Source: Manihot esculenta (taxonomy: Eukaryota; Streptophyta; Magnoliopsida; Malpighiales; Euphorbiaceae). From it: a DNA stretch of 64,000 nt. The stretch spans positions 33,868,136-33,932,135 of the forward strand of contig NC_035177.2 of NCBI RefSeq assembly GCF_001659605.2, given 5' to 3'. Below the pieces are notes generated by a model. That model was not told the origin of the DNA. It searched no databases and saw only the letters and a list, made by a program, of their open reading frames with translations. Both the position numbers and the translations under genes were made by a program. Within the stretch, counting starts at the first letter, position 1. Each line of letters begins with the position of its first letter. Shown in pieces: positions 1-11,846 of the stretch.

Positions 1-1722
1 GAGATCTTCACAGATCATAAAAGCCTACAGTACATCCTGAGTCAGAGAGAGCTGAATTTGAGGCAGAGAAGATGGGTAGAACTGCTCAGTGACTATGATT
101 GCAAGATCCAGTACCATCCGGGTAAGGCGAATGTTGTGGCAGACGCCTTAAGCCGGAAATCACTTGGCAGTTTATCCCATATTTCAGCAGAGAGGAGGCC
201 AGTAGTGAGGGAGTTCTTCGAGCCCATTAATGAATGTCTATAGTTGGAGTTATCTAGTACAGGTGCTTTGATAGCCCAGATGAGAGTAACACCAGTGTTT
301 CTGGAGCAGGTGGCTCAGAAACAGCATGAGGACCCAGAGTTAGTAAAGATTGCCAGGACTGTTCAGTCAGGCAAGAATGAAGAGTTCAGATTTGACAGCA
401 AGGGGATCCTCCGCTATGGGAATAGATTGTGTGTACCAGATGACATGGGACTGAAGGGAGACATTATGAGGGAAGCTCATAATGCCAGATACAGTGTTCA
501 CCCTGGGGCCACCAAAATGTATCAAGATCTGAAGAGAGTGTATTGGTGGCCAGCTATGAAGAGAGAAGTGGCACAGTTTGTGTCAGCTTGCGAAATATGT
601 CAGTGGTTGAAGCTGGAATATCAGAAGCCGGCTGGAATGCTTAACTCACTACCTATTCCAGAGTGGAAATGGGAGAATATAGCTATGGACTTCGTGGTGG
701 GATTACCGGCAGCGTCCAACAGATTAGACTCCATATGGGTGATTGTGGACAGACTAACCAAATCTGCTCACTTCATTCCTGTCAGGAGTAACTACTCTGT
801 GGACAAGTTGGCGCAGGTGTATGTTGATGAGGTTGTCAGATTGCATGGGGTTCCTGTTTCAATAGTGTCTGATAGAGCTCCTCAGTTCACCTCCAGGTTT
901 TGGCAGAGTCTGCAGAACGCTATGGGTACCAGGTTGGATTTTAGCACTGCTTTCCATCCACAGACAGACGGACAGTCAGAGAGGACCATCCAGACAATAG
1001 AGGATATGCTTAGAATGTGTGTGCTGGATTTTGGCGGTTCTTGGAGGCAGCATCTACCTCTGGTGGAGTTTGCCTACAATAACAGCCATCATGCTAGCAT
1101 AGGGATGGCTCCATATGAAGATTTATATGGAAGGAAGTGCAGGTCACCTGTCTGTTGGGAAGAAGTTGGAGAAAAGGCCTTAGCAGGGCCTGAGCTAGTA
1201 GAGATCACCAGCAGAGTGGTGCCCATAATCAGAGAAAGGATCAAGATTGCTGCAAGCAGGCAAAAGAGTTATACAGATGTCCGCAGAAGGCAAGTAGAGT
1301 TTCAGGAGGGGAATTTGGTATTGCTCAAGGTGTCTCCGATGAAGGGAGTGATTCAGTTTGGGAAGAAAGGTAAGCTAGCTCCACGGTACATTGGACCCTT
1401 CGAGATCTTGCAAAAGATTGGGAGTGTATCGTACAAGCTGGACTTGCCTGCTTCAATGGAGAGAATCCATCCGGTTTTCCATGTTTCCATGTTAAGGAAA
1501 TTTGTGTCAGATCCAAGCAAGGTTCTTAGTGAGCCTGATGTGGAGATCTAAGAAGATCTCACCTATGTTGAGCAGCCAGTACGGATCTTAGACACCCAGA
1601 TCAGAAAGTTGAGAAACAAGGAAATCCCGATGGTGAGAGTCCTTTGGAATCACCACAACATCGAAGAGTGTACCTGGGAGAAACGGGAGTCCATGCTCCA
1701 GCAATATCCTCATCTCTTCTAA
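1..1722 (+). pseudogene. Pol fragment of element A: RNase H end, integrase, chromodomain
   Basis: Frame 1 is open from base 1 and matches the 3' half of gypsy Pol. It begins in RNase H ([12 protein letters not shown], then ADALSRKS). The integrase H-H-C-C zinc region follows ([15 protein letters not shown], later CEICQ). The catalytic core shows the D of MDFVVGLP, the D of VSDRAPQFTS (A where relatives have G) and the E of [12 protein letters not shown] at 241-243 and a TAA at 1549-1551 interrupt the frame. Beyond the second stop the same frame encodes the chromodomain-like tail to TAA at 1720-1722. The integrase would insert element cDNA into host DNA, but this copy cannot make a full protein without read-through. 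Confidence 0.88.
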
Positions 1723-1829
1723 GGTGAGTGCTATGTGTTTTGTATGTATGTTGATGTTTCATGCTTTGTATGTTCATGTTTTATGTTTTGCAAGTGTTGT
1801 TTGGTGAACATTCGGGGACGAATGTTCTT

Positions 1830-1842
1830 AAGGGGGGAAGAA
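1830..1842 (+). other. Polypurine tract of element A
   Basis: A purine run just upstream of the 3' LTR start (TGTAATACC at 1843) sits where plus-strand cDNA priming occurs in LTR retrotransposons. The same AAGGGGGG-rich tract precedes the 3' LTRs of the other family members here. Confidence 0.8.
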
Positions 1843-4093
1843 TGTAATACCCGGCAAGACTCCGGTATCGGAATTCCTACCGTCCGGTGGAATCTCAGAT
1901 GTCGGAAACCTCTAGAAGGGTAAAACCATGTTTTCATAAAATGTTTTAATGTATTTTATGGTTTTAAGCAAGAAAGGAAATTGAGTTTTGAATGAAAAAG
2001 ACCAAGGAGGCATTTCCAGGTTCGGCCGCCGAACATTGGATAGTTTAGGGGGGCAAGTTAGGCTTCCGAAAGTTTCAAAGGTTCGGCCGCCGAACCTCAT
2101 GTCGGCCGCCGAACTTGCATGAGTTTTGGAGACACTTTAGGCTGCCGAAAGGTGGTTTGGCAGCCCCTATAAAAGGGCTCCATGGCCTAAACGGGCGAGT
2201 TTTCTCCCCATTTTCGGCCACGGTGAGTTCCTGCTCTCCCATGGTTGATCTTTGATGTTTTTCCTCCGATCTTTCATGTTCTAACAAGCTTTATGTTGAT
2301 TTGATGATATTTGAACAAAAGGAGCAAGTTTTGAAGCTTGGAGACCAAAGAGTTGATTTCTCCCCATCTCCGAGCTAGGATCGTCTCTCCTCTCGTTCTT
2401 CAAGAGGTAAGAGTAGATCCATAGTTCATTTCATGTTTTAAGCAAGTTTTATAAAGTTTCTTAGGGTAGAAATGCATGTGTAGGTTTATGATGAGTTTTT
2501 GGTTAAATGTGTGTTATGAACAATGTAAGTTAAATGTACATGTTTGATGTGTTGTAGTTGGGGTGTGAGATAGTTTGAAGCCCCTAGGAGCTTATATGCT
2601 TGAGTATGCATGTTGTAGAATAGGAAAATGCATGATTGAATGAGTTGGGAGGCATTTATGCATGAGAAAGGCTGGGTTCTGCCACTTTGGGAGGACCCAG
2701 GTTCGGCAGCCGAAGGCTCTTTCGGCCGCCGAACCTGCCTGTGGAGGCCAACTTTTGGCTGTCGAACCCTGCTCCCGAAAGTGGACTTTCGGCCGCCGAA
2801 GGTGCCGCCGAACATGCATGAGTTTCGTCTCTGGAGGGAACCTTCGGCCGCCGAAAGTGCCGCCGAAGGTGCATGACTTTCGGCTTTGGAGGGACTTTCG
2901 GCCGCCGAACCTGCCGCCGAAAGTGCCTGTTCAGCTCTCCTTTGCATGATTTCTATGATTGTTTTAAGATGTTTTAAGGGGTTTTTGGGGAATATTTTAG
3001 AGTCATGGTTATGTATGTTTGGTCCCTCATTTGAGTCCACCTGTGTAGGTTCGGACCCGAGGAACCGAGGACCCCAGAAGTGAGTCAGCTGCTTCAGTGT
3101 CTTGTCAGAGCTAGCCAGAGGTGAGTGGAATAACTCTTTATGTTTCAAACAAATAAGGAAAGTTTTAGCATGATTCACGCATCATGCATTCCATGAGATA
3201 TATTAGGGTGCTTGCATTAGAATTCACGAATATGTGCATTGCATATTACGTTGTTGATGTGGATGAATGTTGAATGATCCATTAGCCCTCATATGTTATG
3301 ACATGATGATAGGATATGGAAGTACAGGCGTGCTTGCTCTACGCCCCTGGCACTATGTAAGGAAAAGTCCGGGCGTGCCTGCACTACGCCCCCGGCACTA
3401 TTGGATATGTATGTTATGATATGGAAGTCCAGGCGTGCTTGCTCTACGCCCCTGGCATGATTAGACTGTATAGAGGGCTAAATGGTGACAAGTTCATCCG
3501 TGATGTGAATTGTTTGTGCGGTGATGCATTTCATGATATCACATGTTTTAAATACAATGTTTTATTATTCTGCTCACTGGGCTCTAGTAGCTCACCCCAC
3601 TCCCTAATTTCCCCAGGTTTGCAAGTACGGGATAGACCAGGAGGTCAGCTTGAGTAAAGTCATGTCTATGTAATAGTTAGAAGTGGACATGAAAATGATG
3701 TAATGTAAAGTATAATTCAGTAATGTAATGTAATGATGTTAATGAGGATAGAATTGTGCTTGACCCTAGTATGTTGTTAATCCCTTTTCGGTTACATGAT
3801 CTTTTAATGAAATGTTTTATGATGTTTATGTAAACCAAACTTAATATTTGTTGTCACCCCATTGGAGCATTGATGAGGACTCCAAAGAGGGGTTAATGTT
3901 TATGAACAGTGCATGCGCAGGTTGAGTTTGGTGAATGAATGAAAAGAAAAGTTCAAAATTTTTATGTATGTGTTGATCATGTATGGGATTAAATAGGTTT
4001 ACTGGATGTATGTCAGGCTTGCTACGGGTCCCGGCGGCCTTATGCCGATCTGGATCCTAGCGCCGGTAGCGGTCCGATTTCCGGATCGTTACA
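1843..4093 (+). repeat. 3' LTR of element A
   Basis: The LTR starts TGTAATACCCGG and ends TCGTTACA, so it has TG...CA termini, and is 2251 bp long. A TATAAAAG box lies at 2168-2175, about 325 bp in, so U3 is short and most of the LTR would be transcribed leader or R/U5. GC-rich 13-bp palindromes occur upstream of the TATA box and again in a cluster at about 2700-2930. Repeated CCAGG...CCTGGCA units lie at about 3325-3460. Confidence 0.93.
2031..2175 (+). promoter_or_regulatory. U3 promoter of LTR A: palindromes plus TATA box
   Basis: TTCGGCCGCCGAA occurs at 2031 and 2082, with a one-base variant at 2101. The TATA box starts at 2168. The last two sites are 86 and 67 bp upstream of TATA, one or two bases off the 88/68 spacing seen in the sister LTRs. 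Confidence 0.6.
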
Positions 4094-5332
4094 ACTCACC
4101 TCTGGCTGACTCTGAACTGACTCTGAAGCAGCTGTCTCACTGCTGGGGTCCTCGGTTCCTCGGGTCCGAACCTACACAGGTGGACTCAAATGAGGGACCA
4201 AACATACACTAACATAACTCTAAACATCTCCCCAAAAACACCCTAAAACATCACAAAACATGCAAAGGAAGGCTGGACAGGGCACTTTCGGCGGCAGGTT
4301 CGGCAGCCGAAAGTCCCTCCAGAGCCGAAAGTCATGCACCTTCAGTGGCACCTTCGGCGGCCGAAGGTTCCTTCCAGATCCAAAACTTATGCATGTTCGG
4401 CGGCACCTTCGGCGACCGAAACTCCCATCCAGAGCCAAAAGTCCAAACTTTCGGGGGCGAGCTTAGGCGGCCAAAGCATGCCTCCACAGGTAGGTTCGAC
4501 GGCCGAACATGCCTTCGGCTGCCGAACCTGAGTTCTTCCAGAAATGGCAGAACTCAGCCCTCTTGCCCATTTGTGCCTCCCAAACCTTCCAAACATGCAT
4601 TTAGCTACACTACAACATGCATAAACACATCCTCAAGCATATAGGGGCATAAAACTAGCCTAAACCCCAACAAGTAATCAACATTACATCATATTTCATA
4701 CATTTTCACCTCAAATCTATATAAACCCTAACATTTTTACAACTAGCTTAAACATGCATCTCTACCTCAACACCCTTCATAAAACTTACTTAAAACATCA
4801 AAAATGGTGAGGATCGACGCTTACCTCTTGAAGATCGAGAGAAGGTGTGACCCAAACTTGGAGATTGAGAGGGTTTGAGCTCTGGGGTCTCCAAGCTTTC
4901 CAACTTCGATTTTGAACTTAAAATCTTCAAAACAAAGTTAAAACTTATTAAAAACTTGAAGGGATTAAAGGAAGACATTAAAACTAACTATGGAAGGGCA
5001 TGAACTCACCTTTGCCCGAAAATGGAGGAGAAAACTCGCCCATTTTCGGACAGGGGGCCTTTTATAGGTGGCTGGCCAGACCACCTTCGGGGGCCAAAGG
5101 TGACTCCAAAACTCCATCAAGTTCGGCGGCCGAATATGAGGTTCGGCGGCCGAACCTGGATTTTCCTCCTTGGTGCTTTTCTTTCAAAACTCAATTCTTT
5201 TGTTCATTAAAACCATAAAAACATGTAAAAATATTTTAGAAAAACATATTCTTAGCCTTCTAGAGAGTCCTGACACTCGAGATTCCGCCGGACGGTAGGA
5301 ATTTCGATGCCGGAGTCTAGCCGGGTATTACA
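4094..5332 (-). repeat. Truncated minus-strand LTR B of the same family
   Basis: This is the reverse complement of the LTR family. It ends at 5332 in CCGGGTATTACA, the inverted LTR start, but begins inside the LTR at the segment equivalent to about 6388 of the next minus LTR. About 0.9 kb of its 3' end is therefore absent. The simplest reading is that element A inserted into it and the rest lies left of the window. It carries the inverted TATA box (5059-5066) and the palindrome pair (5122-5134, 5142-5154). Confidence 0.88.
5059..5154 (-). promoter_or_regulatory. U3 promoter of LTR B (minus strand)
   Basis: On the minus strand two 13-bp palindromes start 88 and 68 bp upstream of TATAAAAG (5' T at 5066). 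This is the same spacing as in the plus-strand copies. Confidence 0.65.
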
Positions 5333-5488
5333 CTGGTGCATCTCATTCTTTTGTTGCTCCGAGAGCCGTTGAGAGGTTGGGTTTGATAGTCTTTGGGTTA
5401 GAGTGTCCCCTCTGGGTCAGTGGACCCAAGTGTAATCCATCAGTGGCAGAGTCAGTCTGCCGATTTAGTCCAGTATTTGTTGAGGATC
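5333..5488 (+). pseudogene. Aspartic protease fragment of element C
   Basis: The translation contains GASHSFVAPRAVERLGLIV, matching the retropepsin active-site region in C-nested and D. The catalytic Asp codon lies just upstream and is cut off by LTR B. The segment runs to the point where a minus-strand LTR interrupts it at 5489. The protein continues in the segment starting near 7650. Confidence 0.82.
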
Positions 5489-7643
5489 TGTAACAGCCCG
5501 GAAACCGAACTGCCACCGGCACTAGGATCCAGATCGACTTAAGGTCGCCGGGACCCGTAGTAAGCCTACTCTGAACTCTGTGTACCTGTGAAATCCCATA
5601 CATGATCATACATTTTCTGTAAAAACATAAAACTTTTCTTTATTCCAAGGCTTAACCTGTGTATGCACTCTCTCTGTGCTCTACCAATCCCTACTAGAGC
5701 TCCTCATGGCTCTAGGCGGATCAAACTCATAATGTGAAGCCTGGTTTTGCTCATAAACATACAACAATAAAGAAACATACATAAACTGATCATGTGACTC
5801 CACAAAGGGATTACAAGTCTTATAAGTCAAGCACCATTCTATACACTGTGTACATATACACTATCTCTATACATTTACATGTCCACACTAGCTATTACAC
5901 CACTCTGTACTCTTCCTGTACCCTGCTGAGTTCTCTCTGACCTCTGAACCTGCACAGCTGGAATTAGGGGAGAGGGATGAGCTACGATAGCCCAGTGAGT
6001 AGAATAGTAATAAAATACCAGGTGATAAAACATGCTCTCATGGAATGCAACACATAATCACATCACCTCGGCCGGACGGATCAAAACTCCCTCTATCTCA
6101 TCTGGGTACCTAAGTACCATGTGCCTGGTCCCCGTAGGGCTGTTCCAGGTCTTTGTGTGCCTGGTCCCCGTAGGGCTGTTCCAGGTCTTTCCTCTGAGGG
6201 CTAATGAATCCTCACGAAGTCCGTGCCGTCTCACATAAGCAATGTACAAGGAGCAATGCCAAGTACAAGGATAAATGCAATGCATCATCTTTGTGTACAC
6301 TAATGCACTCACCCTATAGCATATTCATGATGCATGAAGCATGATAAAATATTCAGTTCTCAGATTAAACCATTAAGTTAATTCCACTCACCTTTAGTTA
6401 TCTCTGAACGGACTCTGCAGGTTCTGACACTGGACTCACTGCTGACTTCCCTGATTCCTCTGGTCCGTACCTACACAGGTGGACTCAAATGAGGGACCAA
6501 ACTCACTCAAGAACATCTCTAAGAAACTCCCCAAAACCCCTCTAAACAAACCGAAAACCATCACATAAAACATGCAAAAGAAAGCTGGACAGGGCACTTT
6601 CGGCGGCAAGTTCGGCGGTCGAAACCCCTCTCCAGAGACGAAACTCATGCATGTTCGGCGGCACCTTCGGCGGCCGAAGGTCTCGTCCAGAGACGAAACG
6701 CACACACTTTAGGCGGCCGAACTCCCTCTTTCGGCGGCCGAAAGTCTCTGTCTACACCGAAAGCCTAGCTTTCGGGGGCAACCTTTGGCAGCCGAAACTG
6801 CCTCCACAAGGGGTTCGGCGGCCGAACCTTCCTTCGGCGGCCGAACCTGGTTTTGCCCGAAGGACAAAACCCTGCTCTGTTTCATGCAAACTTTGCCCAA
6901 AAACCTACAAACATGCATAGCAACTACTCCCAACTAGCATATACACATATATATGCACAAAGGGATCTAAACTTACCCTAAAACCCCAAACAAACATAGC
7001 ACATAACACTTAAGCATGCTGGAACACCACAAATCACCAAAAACCTCACCTAAACCTAAACATGCATACTACCCATACAAACTTCATAAAACCTTTCAAA
7101 ATCATCAAAGAAGCTCAGGATCTTCACTTACCTCTTACACAACGTGAGGATGAAGGATCCTAACGTGGAGATATGAAGAAAAGCTCTTCCAAAGCTCCAA
7201 ACTTCAAAACTTGGTTCTTTTGCTCAAAACCTTCATAAGTCACCAAAACTCTTAAAACTCTTGAAAGATTTGATGAAAATCATGGACAACATGAAAGTCA
7301 ACGTAGGAGAGGCTGAAACTCACCTCTGGCTGCAAGTGGAGGAGAAATAACCTCCTTCCACCGACCCTTGGCCCTTTTATAGGTGGCTGGCCAGACCACC
7401 TTCGGCAGCCGAACGTGAAGCCGCAAGCATGCAATGTTCGGCGGCCGAAAGTTACCTTCGGCGGCCGAACCTTTGCATTTCTCCTTTGTTGCTTTTAAAC
7501 CTCAATGCTTTTCACACTTCAAAACATGAAAACAAGTGCAAATTCCTTGGAAAACATATGCAGTACCCTTCTCGAGGGTTCCGACACCCGAGATTCCACC
7601 GGACTACAGGAATTCCGATGCCGGACTCGAGCCAGGTATTACA
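5489..7643 (-). repeat. Minus-strand solo LTR (B2) inside element C
   Basis: The segment starts TGTAACAGCCCGG, the inverted LTR end, and finishes at GGTATTACA, the inverted LTR start. It is a complete 2155-bp LTR with no internal coding region. It splits the protease of element C. The flanking pentamers GGATC and ATAGA do not match. It is therefore either an old solo LTR with damaged duplications or a product of recombination. Inverted TATA at 7374-7381. Confidence 0.87.
7374..7469 (-). promoter_or_regulatory. U3 promoter of solo LTR B2 (minus strand)
   Basis: Palindromes at 7437-7449 and 7457-7469 start 68 and 88 bp upstream of the minus-strand TATAAAAG (5' T at 7381). Confidence 0.65.
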
Positions 7644-9355
7644 ATAGATGCCTTCCAGCCGACCTTGTGGTTCTAGACTTGACGGACTTTGATGTTATTC
7701 TAGGGATGGATTGGCTATCTACTCATGGTGTTACCTTGGACAGCAGAGACAAGGTAGTCAGGTTCAGAGGTCAGGATGGGTCAGAGGTTGTCTTCAGGGG
7801 AGACAGGAGGGGTACGCCTAGAGGTCTAATATCAGCTCTACAGGCTCGTAGGTTGCTCAGGAGGGGTTGTCAGGGTTTTCTAGCTCATGTGAGAGAGCTT
7901 GATAGTCAGGTTAGGGAGCCCGCCTCAGTGCTCGTAGTCAGAGAGTTTCCAGATGTCTTCCCAGATGAGCTTCCAAGACTACCACCTGCTAGGGAGATAG
8001 AGTTTGAAATAGAATTGATGCCTGGAACCAAATCGATCTCTATCCCTCCCTACAGGATGGCACCAGCAGAGTTGAAAGAGCTTAAGGAGCAGTTGCAAGA
8101 GTTGGTAGATAAGGGTTTCATCCGCCCGAGTACCTCACCTTGGGGTGCTCCAGTGCTGTTTGTAAGAAAGAAGGATGGATCCTTGAGACTTTGTATCGAC
8201 TACAGGCAGTTGAACAAAGTCACTACCAAGAACAAGTACCCGTTGCCTAGGATCGATGATCTATTTGACCAGCTAGCTGGAACGGGTTGTTTTTCCAAAA
8301 TAGATATGAGATCTGGGTATCACCAGCTGAGAATTCGAGAGGAAGATGTGCCGAAGACGGCGTTCAAGACCAGATATGGGCATTATGAGTCCCAGATATG
8401 GGCTAACCAATGCCCCTGCAGCATTCATGGATCTCATGAACAGGGTTTTTAGTCAGTATCTGGATCACTTTGTTATTGTCTTCATTGATGATATCTTAGT
8501 GTATTCCAGAAACACAGAGGAGCATGCCCATCATCTGAGGATTATTTTGCAGACCCTGAGGGAGCACGGCTTGTATGCCAAGTTCTCCAAGTGTGAATTT
8601 TGGTTGAGGAGCATCTCATTCTTGGGGCATGTGGTATCAGAAAAAGGAATTAAAGTGGACCCCAAGAAGGTAGAAGCTATAGCTAACTGGCCAGACCCAC
8701 TACAGTAACAGAGATTAAGAGCTTTTTGGGTTTGCCAGGTTACTACAGGAGGTTCGTGCAGGACTTCTCTAAAATTGCCGCTTCTATGACCAGATTGACC
8801 AAGAAGAACCAGAGGTTTGTGTGGTATGATCAGTGTGAAGAGAGTTTTGAAGAGCTGAAGAAAAGGTTGACGTCAGCACCGGTGTTAGCTCTGCCCACCA
8901 GTAATGAAGACTTCACAGTGTTCTGTGATGCATCCCATGTGGGACTAGGTTGTGTGTTAATGCAAAATGAGAGGGTGATTGCTTATGCTTCTAGACAGTT
9001 GAAGAAGCACGAGTTGAATTATCCTACACATGACCTAGAGATGGCAGCTGTGATCTTTGCACTCAAGATGTGGAGGCATTACCTCTATGGGGTTAAATGT
9101 GAGATCTTTACAGATCATAAGAGTTTGCAGTACATCTTGAGTCAGAGAGAGTTGAACCTGGGGCAGAGAAGATAGGTAGAACTGCTTAGTGACTATGATT
9201 GCAAAATCCAGTACCATCCGGATAAGGCAAATGTTGTGGCAGATGCCCTAAGCCAGAAATCACTTGGCAGTCTATCCCATATCACAGCAGAGAGGAGGCT
9301 GGTGGTGAGAGAATTCTATAAGCTCATTGATGAAGGGCTGCAGTTAGAGTTATCT
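7644..9355 (+). pseudogene. Pol of element C: protease end, reverse transcriptase, RNase H
   Basis: The coding resumes with [20 protein letters not shown], the protease C-terminal region, and continues through RT ([26 protein letters not shown]) into RNase H ([14 protein letters not shown]). Lesions seen by comparison with C-nested and D: a net 8-bp deletion at about 8388-8405 just before the conserved PFGLTNAP region; a 1-bp deletion at about 8692 in the tether after the RT fingers; and TGG to TAG at 9173-9175. RNase H then breaks off at 9355, where C-nested inserted, and resumes at 19107. Confidence 0.86.
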
Positions 9356-11624
9356 TGTAATACCCGGCTAGAGTCCGGCATCGGAATTCTACGTTCCGAT
9401 GGAGTTCAGGATGCCGAAAGTCTCTAGAAGGGTTAGATTTATATTTTTCTAAAAGGTTTTGGTATGTTTCACGGTTTTAACGCATAAAGAAATGAGTTTT
9501 TGAGTGAAATGAACCAAGGCAGAAAAGCCAGGTTCGGCCGCCGAAGTTGAGGTTCGGCCGCCGAACATGCATGGCTTTCGGTTTCACGTGTGGCCGCCGA
9601 AGGTGGTCTGGCCAGCCACCTATAAAAGGCCCTCAGTCAGTTGAGAGGATAACTCTTGCCGTTTTCTTTCACTTTCTGAGGTGAGACCCTGTCCTTTTGA
9701 AGCTTTTCTTCATGTTTTCATTAAATCATGCAAAGGTGTGATTGATTTTATGTTATTTTGAAGGTTTTTGAGCTAAAACTTGAGATTTTGAAGTTTGGAG
9801 AGTTTGAAGGAGAGTTGCTTCAAAACTCCACGTTGGGATCATTCATCTTCTTGGTTTCAAGAGGTAAGTGAAGATCTTGAGCTTGTTTTCATGATTTAAG
9901 GATGATTTTTAAAGTTTTGGGGGAGAGTTGCATGAATAGGGTAAAAAGAGAGGTTTTGGTGATTTTGTGAGAAAAGCTTGTATATGTGTTGTATGTTTTG
10001 TGTTGTTGGGGTTTTTAACTAGTTTTTGACCCCTTTGAGCATATACTTGGGTGTATGCAAGTTGAGGTATTGAGGTGTTTGAGTTTGGGAGAGTTTGGTG
10101 CACTTTGGCGTGAGGCAGAGCAAGGTTCTGCCTAGCTGATGAACCCAGCTTCGGCCGCCGAAGAATGGTTCGGCCGCCGAATGTGCTAAGGAGGTGGCTT
10201 CGGTTGCCTAAGCTTGCCTCCGAGCCTTTGGACTTTCGGCTCTGGAGGGGAGTTCGGCCGCCGAAGATGCCCCCGAAGGTTAGACACTTTCGTCTCTGGA
10301 GTGCCTTTCAGCCCCCGAAACTTGCCCCCAAAAGGGTTCGGCTGCCGAAAGGTGAGATTCGGCCGCCGAAGGTGCTTGAGTTTCGGCTCTGGAGAGGACT
10401 TTTGGCCGCCGAACCTGCCGCCGAAAGTGTCCTGTCCAGCTTTCCTTTGCATGCTTTACAAGGACGTTTGAGTGAGTTTAAGGGGATTCTTGGGAAGTTT
10501 AATAGAGTTGTTCATAAGCTAGTTTGGTCCCTCATTTGAGTCCATCTGTATAGGTACAGACCAGAGGAACCAGAGAGAGCAGCAGTGAGTACTGCTCCAG
10601 AGTTTACAGAGCCTACAAAGTCAGTCCAGTTAGCCAGAGGTGAGTGGAACTAAACTTAATACTCGTTTTAATTGAGAACTTGAATGCTTTTAGCATATTC
10701 CATGCACCATGATTATGCAATAGGTTGATTGCATTAGAATCCACGAAGATGTTGCATTGCATACCTATTTGTTGATGTGGGTGAATGTTGAATGATCCAA
10801 TAGTTTCAGATAGGAAGTCCAGGTGCCCAGTCTACGCCCTGGCAAGTATAGTAAAGTCCAGGTGCCCAGTCTATGCCCTGGCAGGTATAGTAAAGTCCAG
10901 GTGCCCAGTCTACGCCCTGGCAAATGGTAAGTACATGTGTTATATACACGTATACATATACAGTACAGGAAGACCAGGACCCCATTCTACGGCCTGGCAC
11001 GGAACAGATACTGGGACTATGTGGTGACAGGTTCACCCTTGATGTGGATTGTCTGTGATGTGATGCATTCCATAAGATCATGTTTTAATGACTTGTTTTA
11101 CTGTTCTACTCACTGGGCTATAGAGCTCATCCCACTCCCTTAACCCTAGTTTTGCAGGTTCAGTGTACAATGTACAGGGAAAGTCCAGCAGAGTACAGGA
11201 AGAGAGAAGAGTTTTGTAATAGAATATTGTGGACATGTAATAATAAAGAGATGTACAGTTGTGTATAAAGTTAGAATTGTGCTTGACTTAGTTATTTTGT
11301 GTTGTAAATCTTTTGTTATGTACATGATCTGTATTTATGTATGTTTTACAGAGTATGTGAAAAACCAGGCTTAACAGGTATGAGTTAACCCATCTAGAGC
11401 AAGCTCTAGTCAGGGGTACAGAGTACAAAGTACAGAGTACAGAGATAGTGCATGCACAGGTTAAGCCTTGGTTCAGAAAAGAGTTGTTATTTTCACAAAA
11501 AATGTATGATCATGTATGAGATTTACAGGTACACAGAGAGTATAGCAGGCTTGCTACGGGTTCTAGCGGTCTTAAGCAGACCTGAATCCTAGCGCCAGTG
11601 ACGGTCCGTTTTGGGGTCGTTACA
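9356..11624 (+). repeat. 5' LTR of C-nested
   Basis: TG...CA termini (TGTAATACCCGG to TCGTTACA). TATA box at 9621-9628. Palindrome-rich leader at about 10150-10430. Three tandem units containing CCAGG...CCCTGGCA at about 10817-10925. Confidence 0.94.
9533..9628 (+). promoter_or_regulatory. U3 promoter of C-nested 5' LTR
   Basis: Palindromes TTCGGCCGCCGAA start at 9533 and 9553. TATAAAAG starts at 9621, giving distances of 88 and 68 bp. Confidence 0.65.
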
Positions 11625-11627
11625 GAT

Positions 11628-11639
11628 TGGTATCAGAGC
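11628..11639 (+). other. Primer-binding site, initiator tRNA-Met type
   Basis: TGGTATCAGAGC lies three bases after the 5' LTR. It is complementary to the 3' end of plant initiator tRNA-Met, the usual primer for chromoviruses. Confidence 0.88.
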
Positions 11640-11846
11640 CCTAGGTTCAATATGATCGGACCTATAGAGAGAGTGTCGGGCTCATAGAGGCTAGAGGAAG
11701 TCAAGCACAATAGGGAAAACATGTCCACTAGGATAGGATGTTGCGTCCTGTCTATTTGATGCCATGATATGCATGTGCCTTATTGCGATATATGAGTTAA
11801 CTTATGCTGATATGCTATGTTATGTGTTGTTTTCCAGAGAGTTAAG

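Larger units (their letters stand above)
1..4093 (+). mobile_element. Ty3/gypsy chromovirus A (Tekay-like), 3' portion
   Basis: This is the 3' part of an LTR retrotransposon cut by the left window edge. In order it shows the end of RNase H, integrase, a chromodomain-like tail, a purine tract and a complete 3' LTR. The C-terminal segment (VLWNHHNIEECTWE) resembles the chromodomain of Tekay/Del chromoviruses; the clade call is by family resemblance. The element ends at 4093 in TTACA and is followed directly by an inverted, truncated LTR of the same family. This suggests insertion into an older minus-strand LTR, with ACTCA at 4094-4098 as the candidate target duplication. The partner copy lies outside the window. 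Confidence 0.9.

Noticed and set aside
2486..3178. Minus-strand frame of 230 codons with SAAE/FGG repeats, and similar frames in all long LTRs
   Set aside because: The periodic residues come from the GC-rich palindrome repeats in the LTR leader. They occur on both strands and in all frames and lack any domain.
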